This document shows, one piece after another, positions 25,193 through 32,580 of a DNA stretch of 35,963 bases. Each line of letters starts with the position of its first letter. Position 1 is the stretch's first letter. The stretch is from an uncultured beta proteobacterium (GTDB taxonomy: Bacteria > Pseudomonadota > Gammaproteobacteria > Burkholderiales > Burkholderiaceae_B): positions 1 to 35,963 of the forward strand of contig CAITPF010000473.1 in assembly GCA_903894155.1 (NCBI GenBank), given 5' to 3'. Both the position numbers and the translations under genes were made by a program. Below the pieces are notes generated by a model, which saw only the letters and a program-made list of their open reading frames with translations, ran no database searches and had not been told where the DNA came from.

Positions 25193-26445
25193 GCGGAGGA
25201 TGGCAGGGCGTAGCCCTTCTCCGGGAGCTTGAGCGATATCGCGGTCGCGCCGAACAGCAGCGCCGCAGATAAACCAAAGGCAATCCAGTGCGTGCCGAAC
25301 GCCTCGTAGCCCCAGCCACCGAGCCATGAACTGAACGTCGCGCCGATCTGGTGTGAAAGGTAGGCCCACCCATAGAGAATGCCGACCAGCCTCACGCCAT
25401 ACAGATCGGCGAGGATCGCCGATGAAAGTGCGATGCTTCCCGCCCAGACCAGGCCGCCGATTGATGCGGCGATGTAAAGCTCGAAGTGTGTTCCGACGAC
25501 CAGCAGCGCGAGGAACCCGAGGCCGCGGATGAAATAGATCGCGGCGAGGATATTGCGTCGAGGCAGCCGATCGGCCAGTCTCCCCATGATCAGCGTGCCG
25601 AAGATGGCGACCAGCCCGATCAGCCCGATGCCGTAGGAACTCGTCATTGCATCGAAACCGTGATCCATCAGCATGGGCATCCCATGGGTGCCCAGCAGGT
25701 TCATGCTGAAGCCGCAGGCAAAGAGCCCTGCGCAAATTTTCCAGAACGGCGCCGTGCGGATCGCGTCGGTAAAGGTCAGGCTCGACATCGACACGGGCTT
25801 GCGCGCGACGCCACCGGGGTTCTGGTCGGGGAGCAAGTCAGACCCTGCCGGGGCCGCGTCGCGGATCACGAAGAGCGCCACAGGGATCGTGAGCGCGGCG
25901 AACACGACGGCGAACCCCACGAGGGTCAGACGCCATCCCACCGCTTCGATCGCGAGCGTCAGCACCGGGGTCATGACGGCGATGCCCGCCATCGATCCCG
26001 TGGAGAGGAAAAACAGCGCCATGCCGCGTTGTCGCGTGAACCAGCGGCTGATGACGGGCGTCAGCGCAACCGGGCTGGTGAACGCAAGCCCGGTGGACAA
26101 CAGCACGCCGAACGAGAGCAGGAAGGTGAGCGGGGAAGTTGCGAAAACAGACCAGATCGTCGATGCCACCACGATCGCCGTGCCAGTGAGCAGCACGAAC
26201 TTCGTTCCACGTCGCGCGACCAGATAGCCTGCAAGCGGCATGCCAAGCCCGTAGAACAGCATGCCCACGGCCACGATGGACGCAAGCAGGCTGCGGCTAA
26301 ACCCCAGGCCTGTGGCCATGGGGAGGAAGAAGGGACCGATCCCCATGCGCATCCCGACGGTCAGCATGGTCAGCAAGGTGGAGGCCGCGACGATGTTCCA
26401 GCCGAAGTACCAGCTGCCCGTGGAGGTCGATGTTGCGCGGCTCAT
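25189..26445 (-). CDS. MFS transporter
   Basis: A 418-residue major facilitator with 12 predicted membrane segments. The chain opens FGWNIVAASTLLTMLTVGMRMGIGPFFLP, resembling the oxalate/formate-antiporter and monocarboxylate-porter branch. MGRLADRLPRRNILA is the central MFS loop. I chose the ATG at 26445 because the in-frame extension to 26565 lacks a membrane segment and looks non-coding. It lies 141 bp downstream of the dienelactone hydrolase gene on the same strand and might share its transcript. A carboxylate substrate is plausible from the subfamily, but that is inference. Confidence 0.87.
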   Translation of the reverse strand: MSRATSTSTGSWYFGWNIVAASTLLTMLTVGMRMGIGPFFLPMATGLGFSRSLLASIVAVGMLFYGLGMPLAGYLVARRGTKFVLLTGTAIVVASTIWSVFATSPLTFLLSFGVLLSTGLAFTSPVALTPVISRWFTRQRGMALFFLSTGSMAGIAVMTPVLTLAIEAVGWRLTLVGFAVVFAALTIPVALFVIRDAAPAGSDLLPDQNPGGVARKPVSMSSLTFTDAIRTAPFWKICAGLFACGFSMNLLGTHGMPMLMDHGFDAMTSSYGIGLIGLVAIFGTLIMGRLADRLPRRNILAAIYFIRGLGFLALLVVGTHFELYIAASIGGLVWAGSIALSSAILADLYGVRLVGILYGWAYLSHQIGATFSSWLGGWGYEAFGTHWIAFGLSAALLFGATAISLKLPEKGYALPSSA

Positions 26446-26586
26446 GATCGCTGCGATCCGACGCCGGCCGGATGGGCTGGGGAAAGGGATGGGAGGTGAG
26501 TGAATTGCGAACTTGCAGACGGATGCATCATGGCGAAAATGGGTGAACCAGGCCCGCCACGACACACGTTGCCTGGGGGTGCGCCA

Positions 26587-27486
26587 TCATAGACTGTGTT
26601 GCCGGAACCAGTCCTGCAGCTTTTTCCATCCGTCGGTCGCGGGCCCGGCCTGATAGGAGGCACGATAGTCCGCGTGGAACGCATGCGGGGCATCCGGATA
26701 GACGTCGATGCGGCTTAGCTTTGCGCTGGCGCTTGCGCCCTGTGCGGTGAGCGCCGCGCGCATGGCGTCGACGGACTCAAGCGGGATTCCTGTGTCCTTG
26801 CCACCATACAAGCCGAGCACAGGCGCCTTGAGTTCGTGGGCGACGTCGAGCGGGTTGAGGGGGAAGTCTGCCGTATTGTCGCCTGTCAGCCTGCCGTACC
26901 AGGCCACGCCCGCCTTGAGTTCATCGATTTGCGCGCAGGCAAGCCAGGTGATTCGGCCGCCCCAGCAAAATCCGGTGATGCCGGCGCGCGCGGCGTCGCC
27001 GCCGTGCGCGAAAGCCCATGCAAGACATGACTTCAGGTCGGCGATGACTTGCCGATCCGGCGTCTTCATCACGACGTTGGTCATGATTTCGGCGATGGTG
27101 CCAAATTCGTTCGGGTCACCCGCGCGCGTAAACAGATCCGGTGCCATGGCGAGGTAGCCTAGCTTGGCCAGCCTTCGGCAGGTGTCGGCGATATATTCGT
27201 GCACGCCGAAGATTTCGCTGATCACCAGGATCGTGGGGAATTTTGTGCCGGTCCCGGCGGGTTTTGCGATGTAGGCCGGAATATCGGTACCATCCGACGC
27301 AACCATGACCTCCTCGCACGAGATGCCGTCGAAATCGGTCTTGATCGCCTGGCCCTGAACCGGGCCAGACGCGATCGCGAACCCTGCGCCCAGGCCTGCG
27401 GCAGCGGATCCGAGGATGAAGCCGCGACGCGAGGAGGTCATGGGCGTGGTGAGCGCCTTTCCGTCCTTCCAGTGGTCTTTGCTCAT
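26587..27486 (-). CDS. Tat-exported dienelactone hydrolase family protein
   Basis: A 299-residue alpha/beta hydrolase of the dienelactone hydrolase (carboxymethylenebutenolidase) family. A Tat signal is visible: SSRRGFIL at 18-25, then a glycine/alanine-rich stretch to about residue 47. The catalytic Cys174 is in GFCWGG, Asp231 in GGKDTGIP and His268 in PDAPHAF. Glu91 in SEIFG matches the glutamate that modulates the cysteine in true dienelactone hydrolases. Export by Tat suggests a periplasmic ester or lactone substrate rather than the cytoplasmic chlorocatechol pathway. It is divergent from soxC, and the FNR-type site ends 33 bp before its start codon, so it may be co-regulated with the sox genes. 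Confidence 0.88.
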   Translation of the reverse strand: MSKDHWKDGKALTTPMTSSRRGFILGSAAAGLGAGFAIASGPVQGQAIKTDFDGISCEEVMVASDGTDIPAYIAKPAGTGTKFPTILVISEIFGVHEYIADTCRRLAKLGYLAMAPDLFTRAGDPNEFGTIAEIMTNVVMKTPDRQVIADLKSCLAWAFAHGGDAARAGITGFCWGGRITWLACAQIDELKAGVAWYGRLTGDNTADFPLNPLDVAHELKAPVLGLYGGKDTGIPLESVDAMRAALTAQGASASAKLSRIDVYPDAPHAFHADYRASYQAGPATDGWKKLQDWFRQHSL

Positions 27487-27621
27487 AGGATCTGCTCCAT
27501 GGTAGGGGGTAACCCGCGTTGATAATTATCAAACAATATTATATTTTCTGGAAATAAGCATATATCTACAACTAATAACGATGCTGGCGCGGATCGCGAC
27601 AGCCCAGGAGTTTCACTCGGC
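27487..27621. promoter_or_regulatory. AT-rich divergent promoter region of soxC and the hydrolase gene
   Basis: A 135-bp intergenic region with a sharply AT-rich core (27519-27582). After the FNR-type palindrome, TATATT (27540-27545) and CATATA (27559-27564) are candidate -10 elements. The second would put a soxC transcription start near 27571, about 45 bp from the palindrome centre, compatible with activator positioning. CAGGAG about 11 bases before the soxC ATG is the ribosome-binding site. Confidence 0.6.
27519..27532. promoter_or_regulatory. Perfect FNR/ANR-type operator
   Basis: TTGATAATTATCAA is a perfect palindrome and an exact match to the Crp/Fnr-family FNR consensus TTGAT-N4-ATCAA. 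It lies 89 bp before the soxC ATG and 32 bp before the start codon of the divergent dienelactone hydrolase gene. It implies control of one or both by an oxygen- or NO-responsive FNR/ANR/DNR-type regulator. No such regulator is encoded in the window. Confidence 0.75.
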
Positions 27622-28983
27622 ATGACATCCAGGAATCGCCAACCGGGCCAGCTTGTTCGGGCACCCGAGAATTATGTGCCAGCAATGCTCGCACGGGAAA
27701 TCGACGCGGGCGGGATGAATGACGAGCGTCGTACCTTCTTGCGCAAGAGTTTTCTTGGCGCGCTGGGGGCATCGGCCGGACTGGCGCTGGCGCAGGCTGC
27801 GCGCGCGGCGCCGCCGTCCGGGGATCCTGCAATCCTCGAAAAGCAACCCTGGCAGACGAGCCTTGGGCACCCCGTGGCTGCGATCGGGTATGGGGTTCCG
27901 TCCAAGTACGAGGCGAACCTGCAGCGGCGCGAATCCCCGGGGCTCACGCGCGTATCGGCCGCCTCGGTAGCCTTTACGCCGCTGCAGGGATTGTTCGGGA
28001 TCATTACCCCGAGCGGGCTGCATTTCGAGCGCCACCACCAGGGTTGGGTGGATATCGATCCCAACAAGCACCGCCTCATGATCAACGGGCTCGTCGCCCA
28101 GCCGCGCGTCTACACGATGAACGACCTGATGCGCCTGCCTTCGGTTTCCCGGATTCATTTCATCGAGTGCGGCGCCAACACGGGGATCGAATGGGGCAAC
28201 GTTGCTGTGCCCACGGTGCAGTACACCCACGGCATGCTGTCGTGCTGCGAATTTACCGGGGTGCCGCTCGCGCTGTTGCTTGACGACTGCGGGGTCGATC
28301 TCAAGGCCGGCAAGTATGTGCTCGCCGAAGGCGGAGAAGGCTCTGGGATGACGCGCACGATCCCGATGGAAAACGCGCTGGACGACGCGCTTGTTGTCTG
28401 GGGCATGAACGGCGAAATGCTGCGCCCGGAGAACGGCTATCCCCTGCGGCTTGTGGTGCCAGGCGTGCAGGGCGTGAGTTCTGTGAAGTGGTTGCGCCGG
28501 CTTGAGGTCGGCGACGAACCGTACGCATCGAAGGACGAGGCCGTGCATTACATCGACCTCATGCCCGATGGCCAGCACCGGCAGTACACCTCGATCCAGG
28601 AGTGCAAATCCGTCATTACGACCCCCTCGGGCGGCCAGCAGCTGCTCGACAAAGGCTTTTATAACGTCAGTGGGATGGCGTGGTCGGGTCGCGGCAAGGT
28701 TGCGCGCGTGGATGTTTCGTTCGACGGCGGCAAGCGCTGGCGCGCAGCGAGGCTGGAGTCGCCTATCCTGTCCAAGGCCGTCACCCGCTTCAATATCGAT
28801 TGGGATTGGGACGGCGCCCCGGCGATCCTCCAGTCGCGTGCCGTGGACGAAACGGGCTATGTCCAGCCTTCGATCCGCGTCCTGCGCGAAGTGCGCGGCA
28901 CGCGTTCGATTTATCACAACAACGCAATCCAGTCGTGGAAGGTCGATGCCAACGGGGAGGTGAGCAATGTGCAGGTTGGCTAA
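27622..28983 (+). CDS. soxC: Sulfane dehydrogenase molybdoprotein SoxC
   Basis: A 453-residue molybdopterin subunit of the periplasmic Sox(CD)2 sulfane dehydrogenase, which oxidises the sulfane sulfur bound to SoxY. A Tat-type signal with ERRTFLRKS (35-43) sits after an unusually long 34-residue leader. The molybdenum-ligand Cys183 is in HFIECGANTGIEW. The oxidoreductase Mo-binding domain is followed by the Mo-co dimerisation domain (about 300-440). The ATG at 27622 is chosen because CAGGAG lies upstream. The ATG at 27718 would still keep the Tat motif. It overlaps soxD by 17 bp. Presence of soxCD predicts complete thiosulfate oxidation to sulfate without sulfur globules. Confidence 0.93.
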   Translation: MTSRNRQPGQLVRAPENYVPAMLAREIDAGGMNDERRTFLRKSFLGALGASAGLALAQAARAAPPSGDPAILEKQPWQTSLGHPVAAIGYGVPSKYEANLQRRESPGLTRVSAASVAFTPLQGLFGIITPSGLHFERHHQGWVDIDPNKHRLMINGLVAQPRVYTMNDLMRLPSVSRIHFIECGANTGIEWGNVAVPTVQYTHGMLSCCEFTGVPLALLLDDCGVDLKAGKYVLAEGGEGSGMTRTIPMENALDDALVVWGMNGEMLRPENGYPLRLVVPGVQGVSSVKWLRRLEVGDEPYASKDEAVHYIDLMPDGQHRQYTSIQECKSVITTPSGGQQLLDKGFYNVSGMAWSGRGKVARVDVSFDGGKRWRAARLESPILSKAVTRFNIDWDWDGAPAILQSRAVDETGYVQPSIRVLREVRGTRSIYHNNAIQSWKVDANGEVSNVQVG

Positions 28984-30112
28984 GCGACTCCGACGCTCGT
29001 TCGCTTTGGTCGGTCTGGCATTCTGGTCGTCAACCGCACCCGCGCAGACCCAACATCCTGGCGCCCTGGCGTTTGCCGGGGCTCCCGCGCAGCTTTCCAG
29101 TGTGACTTCAACCGTCCCTGGAAAGTTCGCCGGCATCGGGCGCGCCGCGACCGAGGAGGAGGTGAGGGCGTGGGATATCGACGTGCGGCCGGACTTCAAG
29201 GGATTGCCCAAGGGCTCAGGAACCGTGGCGCACGGCCAGGAAATCTGGGAGGCCAAATGCGCCAGCTGTCACGGAACGTTTGGCGAATCGAATGAGGTCT
29301 TCACGCCGATCGCGGGCGGCACGACCGCGGACGACATCAGGACGGGGCGCGTGGCTTCCCTGGTCGACACCAAGCAGCCGCAGCGCACGACCCTGATGAA
29401 GGTCGCCACGTTGTCATCCCTCTTTGATTACATCCAGCGCGCCATGCCCTGGAATTCGCCCAGATCCCTGACGCCCGACGAGACTTACGCAGTGCTGGCC
29501 TATATCCTGAGCCTGGCGGAAATCGTCGATGACGACTTCACGATGAGCGACCGGAACATCGCAGCTGTCCAGCAGCGGATGCCCAACCGCAATGGCATGA
29601 CGGTGGATCATGGTCTCTGGAATGCGCGGGGGAGCCCCGATGTCAAAGCCCTGGCGTGCATGGAGAATTGCGCTGATTCCATTGCAATCGTGTCGTTTTT
29701 GCCGGACTACGCGCGCAATGCGCACGGAAATCTCGCCGAGCAGAACCGGATTTTCGGCCCCTATCGCGGGTCGGACACGACAGCGCCTCGTCTGGCGGCG
29801 TTGCCGGGGCTGGAATACGGTTCGGCGAGCGCGATGGTCGCTGCACCCACTTCCGCGCAAGCACTTGCACTGGATTTGTTTAGGAAGAACAATTGCAACG
29901 CCTGCCATTCGCCCACGGGTAAACTCGTCGGTCCGGCGCTTGCGGAGATCGCCCGCAAATACAAAGGGCAGCCCGAGGCGATTGACAATCTGGTGAAGAA
30001 AGTACGGCAGGGCGGTTCGGGCGTTTGGGGCGTGATTCCAATGCCAACACACGATCATGTGCCAGAAGACGATGTGAAAACGATCGTCACCTGGGTTGTC
30101 ATGAGCCATTGA
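28967..30112 (+). CDS. soxD: Diheme cytochrome SoxD
   Basis: A 381-residue periplasmic c-type cytochrome, electron-accepting subunit of SoxCD. A signal peptide covers residues 1-27 (ends TAPAQ). Two heme-binding sites are visible: CASCH at 98-102 and CNACH at 310-314. The length and the two-heme layout match known SoxD. An additional pair, Cys231 and Cys235, lies between the hemes and could form a disulfide. The start overlaps the soxC end by 17 bp, so the two subunits are made together. Six electrons from sulfane sulfur oxidation would pass through it to a soluble cytochrome c. Confidence 0.93.
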   Translation: MCRLAKRLRRSFALVGLAFWSSTAPAQTQHPGALAFAGAPAQLSSVTSTVPGKFAGIGRAATEEEVRAWDIDVRPDFKGLPKGSGTVAHGQEIWEAKCASCHGTFGESNEVFTPIAGGTTADDIRTGRVASLVDTKQPQRTTLMKVATLSSLFDYIQRAMPWNSPRSLTPDETYAVLAYILSLAEIVDDDFTMSDRNIAAVQQRMPNRNGMTVDHGLWNARGSPDVKALACMENCADSIAIVSFLPDYARNAHGNLAEQNRIFGPYRGSDTTAPRLAALPGLEYGSASAMVAAPTSAQALALDLFRKNNCNACHSPTGKLVGPALAEIARKYKGQPEAIDNLVKKVRQGGSGVWGVIPMPTHDHVPEDDVKTIVTWVVMSH

Positions 30113-30169
30113 GCCCGGGCCGTTTGCCTGCTCAATATAATTTCAGTATTTCACGACAAGGGAGACACG
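30113..30169 (+). promoter_or_regulatory. soxD-soxY gap with an AT-rich element
   Basis: This 57-bp gap contains a consensus -10-like TATAAT at 30136-30141 and the element ATATAAT-TTC-AGTATT-T-CA (30135-30153), closely similar to 3245-3262 upstream of the other sulfur operon. No good -35 is placed 17 bp upstream, so an activator-dependent internal promoter or operator for soxYZAXB is only a possibility. AAGGGAG before the ATG is the soxY ribosome-binding site. Confidence 0.4.
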
Positions 30170-30622
30170 ATGAACTCGAAACGACGCAAGGTGCTGCAGT
30201 TCACGGCACTCGTCTCGTTCATGGCGGGTTCAGGCCTGCTGAGCGAGGCCGACGCTGCTGAATGGAACAAGGCCGCGTTCGCAGCCAAGTCCATGGACGA
30301 TGTGATGAAGGCACTGGGCGGCGGCGCGCCCGAAAAATCCGACGCGGTGACGCTCAAGGCACCGGATATCGCCGAAAACGGGGCCGTGGTCCCGGTGGGC
30401 ATTACCACCACGCTCAAGGCGACCAGCATGGCGATCCTGGTCGAAAAGAATCCGAACATGCTCGCAGGCTATTTCGACTTGCCCGCGGGGACGGAGCCCT
30501 TCGTCACGACGCGGGTGAAGATGGGGCAGACGTCCAATGTTTATGCGCTGGTGAAAGCCGACGGAAAGTGGTTCAGCGCCTTCAAGGAAATCAAGGTCAC
30601 GCTCGGCGGGTGTGGCGGCTGA
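30170..30622 (+). CDS. soxY: Sulfur carrier subunit SoxY
   Basis: A 150-residue protein whose C-terminus GGCGG carries Cys148, the residue that holds the sulfur intermediates as a cysteine-S-conjugate. Residues 1-30 are an export signal with a Tat-like KRRKVLQF start. The Tat route fits co-export of SoxYZ, since SoxZ has no signal. The C-terminal swinging arm and the length are normal. SoxY is loaded by SoxAX, hydrolysed by SoxB and oxidised by SoxCD, all encoded here. It is 58 bp upstream of soxZ. Confidence 0.95.
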   Translation: MNSKRRKVLQFTALVSFMAGSGLLSEADAAEWNKAAFAAKSMDDVMKALGGGAPEKSDAVTLKAPDIAENGAVVPVGITTTLKATSMAILVEKNPNMLAGYFDLPAGTEPFVTTRVKMGQTSNVYALVKADGKWFSAFKEIKVTLGGCGG

Positions 30623-30680
30623 TCGCCTTTAGCCAGCCCAACGGCGCTCCTTAACGACTCATACGACACGAGAGACACTC

Positions 30681-30992
30681 ATGGCAGATCCAATGCGCAT
30701 TCGCGCGACCGAAAAAGACGGCGAAATCGACGTCAAGGTGCTCATGAAGCACGACATGGAATCCGGGCAGCGCAAAGACGCGGCCGGTGCGATCATCCCC
30801 GCATGGCATATCACCAACCTGGTTGCCACAGTTAACGGCAAACAGGTCTTCGCGGCGCAGTTTGGCCCGGCGATTTCCAAGGACCCCTTCCTGAACTTCA
30901 AGTTCAAGGGCGCCGCCAAGGGCGACGAAGTCGTCGTGTCCTGGGAGGACAACAAGGGCGACAAGCGCACGGACAAGGGCAAGATCTCCTGA
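30681..30992 (+). CDS. soxZ: Sulfur carrier subunit SoxZ
   Basis: A 103-residue immunoglobulin-like protein with no signal peptide, partner of SoxY. It starts MADPMRIRATEKDGEIDVKVLMKHDMESG, the typical SoxZ opening, and contains the W-H-I-T-N segment (PAWHITNLVATVNGK) and SWEDNKGDK near the end. It would be exported as a SoxYZ complex on the SoxY signal. Neither size nor sequence shows a defect. soxA follows after 40 bp. Confidence 0.95.
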   Translation: MADPMRIRATEKDGEIDVKVLMKHDMESGQRKDAAGAIIPAWHITNLVATVNGKQVFAAQFGPAISKDPFLNFKFKGAAKGDEVVVSWEDNKGDKRTDKGKIS

Positions 30993-31032
30993 TCGCCCCG
31001 CTAAACGCTACGACAAGTCCGGGAGGGACAGC

Positions 31033-31833
31033 ATGAGTAATTCTTTGATCGCCTGGGCGGCGGCGGCCCTGGTGGCTGCCCCGGTATGGGTCGGCGCGCA
31101 GAGCGCGAGCGATGAGATCGCCAGGTATCGCGAGATGCTTGCCGAGGGCAATCCGTCGGAACTCTACGAGGCCGCAGGCGAAGAGCTCTGGGTCAAGCCT
31201 TCCGGGCCATTGCAGGCCACGCTTGAAAAATGCGACCTGGGCTTGGGGCCCGGCGTGGTGGACGGCGCTGCGGCGCAGTTGCCGCGCTATTTCGCCGACA
31301 CCGAGCGGGTGCAGGATCTGGAGTCGCGGTTGATGACCTGCATGGAAAAGCTGCAGGGCATCCCCTCGGCGCAGGTCGTCAAGGAGTCCTTCGGCAAGGG
31401 TGTGCGCAAGGACATCGAGGCGATCGTCGCCTACGTCGTCACGCATTCCAAGGGCATGAAGGTCAACGTACCTGCCACGCATCCCAGGGAAAAGGAGATG
31501 GTCGCGCTGGGCGAGAAGCTCTTTTATTTCGAGGGTGGCCCGATGGACTTCTCGTGCGCCTCGTGTCATTCCGAGGACAAGAAGCGTATCCGTCTGCAGG
31601 ATCTTCCCAACATTACAAAGCCACAGGGCGCGGCCGACGGTTGGGGTTCGTGGCCGGCGTATCGCGTGTCGAGCGGCGAGTTCTGGACCATGCAGCGCCG
31701 CCTCAACGACTGCCTGCGTCAGCAACGCATGCCGTTCCCGATCTATGCCTCGGATGTGACCATCGCACTGTCGATGTACATGGCGGCGAAAGCCAATGGC
31801 GGGGAAATCACGACCCCTGGCCTGAAACGATAG
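31033..31833 (+). CDS. soxA: Cytochrome SoxA, single-heme type
   Basis: A 266-residue periplasmic c-type cytochrome, catalytic subunit of SoxAX, which joins thiosulfate to SoxY Cys148 oxidatively. The signal peptide is residues 1-22 (ends GAQ). There is one heme motif, CASCH at 175-179. The region where diheme SoxA carries a second heme has instead Cys67 and Cys103, probably a disulfide. Cys227 in RLNDCLRQQRMP is the active-site cysteine that becomes the heme ligand or persulfide. A GGAGGGA ribosome-binding site precedes the ATG. It is the single-heme SoxA class, which pairs with SoxX proteins carrying an N-terminal extension. Confidence 0.94.
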   Translation: MSNSLIAWAAAALVAAPVWVGAQSASDEIARYREMLAEGNPSELYEAAGEELWVKPSGPLQATLEKCDLGLGPGVVDGAAAQLPRYFADTERVQDLESRLMTCMEKLQGIPSAQVVKESFGKGVRKDIEAIVAYVVTHSKGMKVNVPATHPREKEMVALGEKLFYFEGGPMDFSCASCHSEDKKRIRLQDLPNITKPQGAADGWGSWPAYRVSSGEFWTMQRRLNDCLRQQRMPFPIYASDVTIALSMYMAAKANGGEITTPGLKR

Positions 31834-31852
31834 CAGTGCGGAGCAGACCATC

Positions 31853-32476
31853 ATGACCATGACCAGAATTCTCGAGTCCGCCTTCTTATCCTGTGCGCTT
31901 TTGTGCGCTGGCCTCGCCACGGCCCAAACCCCGGATCCGGCGCTGCAGGCTGTGCTTTCGAGCAGCTTTCGCGCCGAAGGGATTGCGGGCCTTGACCGGA
32001 TCAACCAGGACCCGATCCAGGCGCTTTGCTCGGATCCGTCGATGAAATCCAGCCCGCAGGGGCAGGCAAAAATGGAGGCGTTGCAGAAGGCGAGCCTGGC
32101 GGAAATCAAGCCCCCGACGGATGGGAAGTACCTGGGCGACTGGAAGCGCGGCGAGGCGCTGGCGCAAAACGGACGCGGCGCGACCTGGTCCGACGCTGCG
32201 GGTTCAGCCAATGGAGGCAGCTGCTACAACTGCCACCAGATCGATCCGAAGGAAATCTCGTTTGGCAATATCGGGCCATCGCTCACGGGCTATGGCAAGA
32301 CGCGCGGGGCCGCGCAGCCGATGCTCGAGTACACGTGGAACCGTATCAGTAACTCGAAGGCCTTCAACGCGTGCAGCAACATGCCGCGCTTCGCGCACTT
32401 CGGATTGCTGACCGAGCAACAGATCAGGGACGTCATGGCGCTTTTGCTGGATCCCGCGTCGCCAGTCAATCAGTAG
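31853..32476 (+). CDS. soxX: Cytochrome SoxX
   Basis: A 207-residue monoheme c-type cytochrome, electron-accepting subunit of SoxAX. The signal peptide is residues 1-24. A helical N-terminal extension of about 65 residues precedes the cytochrome domain with CYNCH at 124-128. Met177 in CSNMPRF is the likely axial ligand. The extension matches the larger SoxX class found with single-heme SoxA. MTMT gives two possible starts, two codons apart. The stop codon lies in the first unit of a 7-bp tandem array, so the array appears to have been seeded at the end of this gene. Confidence 0.93.
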   Translation: MTMTRILESAFLSCALLCAGLATAQTPDPALQAVLSSSFRAEGIAGLDRINQDPIQALCSDPSMKSSPQGQAKMEALQKASLAEIKPPTDGKYLGDWKRGEALAQNGRGATWSDAAGSANGGSCYNCHQIDPKEISFGNIGPSLTGYGKTRGAAQPMLEYTWNRISNSKAFNACSNMPRFAHFGLLTEQQIRDVMALLLDPASPVNQ

Positions 32477-32568
32477 CCAGTAACGAGTAACGAGTAACCA
32501 GTAACCAGTAACGAGTAACGAGTAACACGTAACGAGTAACCAGTAGCCAGTAACCAGTAACCAGTAAC
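32471..32568. repeat. 7-bp tandem array between soxX and soxB
   Basis: Fourteen heptamers without interruption (98 bp). Most read CAGTAAC or GAGTAAC, two read CAGTAGC and one ACGTAAC. The first unit contains the soxX stop codon. Almost every unit has TAA or TAG, and because seven is not a multiple of three the stops fall in all three plus-strand frames in turn. On the minus strand it encodes a hydrophobic heptapeptide repeat (LLVTGYS type) that I consider spurious. It fills nearly all of the soxX-soxB gap, leaving only 12 bases before the soxB ATG. Confidence 0.95.
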
Positions 32569-32580
32569 CGCGTATTTTGG

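Noticed and set aside
27613-29256. 547-codon minus-strand frame opposite soxC and soxD
   Set aside because: It shows no recognisable domain and lies antisense to two genes with intact cofactor motifs.
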